In this document: positions 4,749 through 5,311 of the stretch, one piece after another | Numbering within the stretch: the first letter of the stretch is position 1 | Layout: each line of letters begins with the position of its first letter | Assembly: GCA_023435435.1 (NCBI GenBank) | Contig: JAEYRW010000187.1 | Coordinates: 1-5,311 of the forward strand | Direction: 5' to 3' | Length of the DNA: 5,311 bases | From: Bacillota bacterium | GTDB lineage: Bacteria > Bacillota > Clostridia > Christensenellales > Aristaeellaceae | Translations under genes and position numbers: made by a program | The notes under the pieces: model-generated | Told to the model about the DNA's origin: nothing | The model's database searches: none | Seen by the model: the letters and a program-made list of their open reading frames with translations, nothing else

Positions 4749-5189
4749 ATGACGAATCAGTTTTTCATGGATGAGATGCTCACGGTCGCCTATGCCGAAC
4801 AGGCCACCCAGGCGCCCGATTCCGCCGACGCAGTGGCGACGACCGCCGCGGACGATACCGTGACGGGAGATACCACCACCACTTCCGGCGGGCTCTCCAG
4901 CAGCATCAGCACCATTGCCATAATGGTTGTCATGGTCGCCGTGTTCTACTTCCTTCTCATCCGCCCCCAGCGCAAAAAGGACAAGGCCGTCAAGGACATG
5001 CTCTCCGCGCTTAAGGTCGGCGATCGCATCTGCACCATCGGCGGCATCTACGGCACCATCACCGCCATGAAGAACGATACCATCACCCTCGCCATGGGCG
5101 GCGATAAGTCCCCCGTGGTCATCGCCCGCTGGGCCATCCGCAGCGTCGAGGACGCGCCGTTGGAAAATGACCAGGAACTGAGCAACTAG
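4749..5189 (+). CDS. yajC: Preprotein translocase accessory subunit YajC
   Basis: This 146-residue single-pass membrane protein of the SecDF-YajC complex assists Sec-dependent protein export at the cytoplasmic membrane. Seen: a membrane helix at about 53-71 (STIAIMVVMVAVFYFLLIR), the family signature FYFLLIRPQRKKDK (66-79), then the cytoplasmic domain with MLSALKVGDRICTIGGIYGTI (84-104) and a short acidic tail. Typical YajC proteins are about 85-110 residues with only a few residues before the helix. Here some 50 residues precede it, rich in Ala, Thr and Asp (ADAVATTAADDTVTGDTTTTSGG), which would lie outside the membrane. The strong ribosome binding site supports this long start. It follows tgt, as in many bacteria. 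secD and secF would be expected further on, but only a repeat element follows within the window. Confidence 0.96.
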   Translation: MTNQFFMDEMLTVAYAEQATQAPDSADAVATTAADDTVTGDTTTTSGGLSSSISTIAIMVVMVAVFYFLLIRPQRKKDKAVKDMLSALKVGDRICTIGGIYGTITAMKNDTITLAMGGDKSPVVIARWAIRSVEDAPLENDQELSN

Positions 5190-5311
5190 GAACGGAGCGG
5201 GCCACTGAGGGCTCTGCCCTCAGACTCCCGCCAAAGGGACATTGTCCCTTTGGAATCCCGAACTGGGTATCAATTCTATATTTTGTCCGTCGACGGCCCG
5301 GGGGCCTAAAC
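5190..5311. other. Right-end intergenic sequence without a gene
   Basis: After the yajC stop there is only the double hairpin and a short tail. The tail contains TATATT (5277-5282), the palindrome CCGTCGACGG (5287-5296) and a GC-rich end. No start codon with a ribosome binding site is visible before the window ends. Confidence 0.5.
5205..5253. repeat. Tandem perfect hairpins, likely dispersed palindromic (REP-like) element
   Basis: Two perfect stem-loops lie seven bases apart just after the yajC stop. CTGAGGGC/GCCCTCAG (5205-5212 with 5216-5223, loop TCT) is followed by CCAAAGGGAC/GTCCCTTTGG (5231-5240 with 5244-5253, loop ATT). The linker ACTCCCG and the trailing AATCCCG resemble each other. 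No T-run follows, so simple termination is doubtful. The layout, GGGCTCTGCCC then a CCAAAGGG stem then AATCCC, resembles palindromic repeats scattered through intergenic regions of several anaerobe genomes. That comparison is from memory and was not searched. Confidence 0.6.

Noticed and set aside
1..5311. CRISPR array, tRNA, rRNA, insertion sequence or attachment site
   Set aside because: I saw no spaced direct repeats, tRNA-like cloverleaf, rRNA motifs or transposase or integrase reading frames.

Overview
The window looks like a chromosomal segment of a high-GC Clostridia-type Firmicute. The grounds are a TIGR04086-type small membrane protein, a surface protein with a Gram-positive sortase sorting signal, strong GGAGG-type ribosome binding sites, sigma-A-like promoters and the tgt-yajC pair. 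The genus cannot be fixed from the sequence alone.

Left part (1-2070, minus strand): a two-gene operon read leftwards. A predicted promoter at 2077-2105 drives a small PD-(D/E)XK-fold nuclease-like protein (1696-2070). Its stop overlaps the GTG start of a SNF2-family helicase (1-1699) that runs off the left edge. This nuclease-helicase pair is the accessory-looking part of the window. It resembles DNA-processing modules found in phages, mobile elements and defence loci, but no named system can be assigned. The promoter is overlaid by three iterated ACGGGMAA octamers spaced about one helical turn apart. Beyond them lie several strong inverted repeats.

Middle (2071-3495): a divergent 299-bp intergenic region rich in hairpins, then, on the plus strand, a four-helix TIGR04086 family membrane protein (2370-2765). 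Next is a notably AT-rich spacer with a near-consensus promoter (2893-2921). It leads into a secreted, Ig-like-domain, sortase-anchored surface protein (2973-3452) that ends in a clear rho-independent terminator (3466-3495).

Right part (3497-5311): tgt, the tRNA-guanine transglycosylase of queuosine synthesis (3509-4627), starts only 13 bases after that terminator. It is followed by yajC, the SecDF-associated membrane protein (4749-5189), which has its own predicted promoter and an unusually long N-terminus. tgt-yajC is a conserved neighbourhood, and in many Clostridia the TIGR04086 gene follows yajC; here it sits upstream of tgt with a surface-protein gene in between. After yajC there is no further gene, only a pair of perfect hairpins that look like a dispersed palindromic (REP-like) element.
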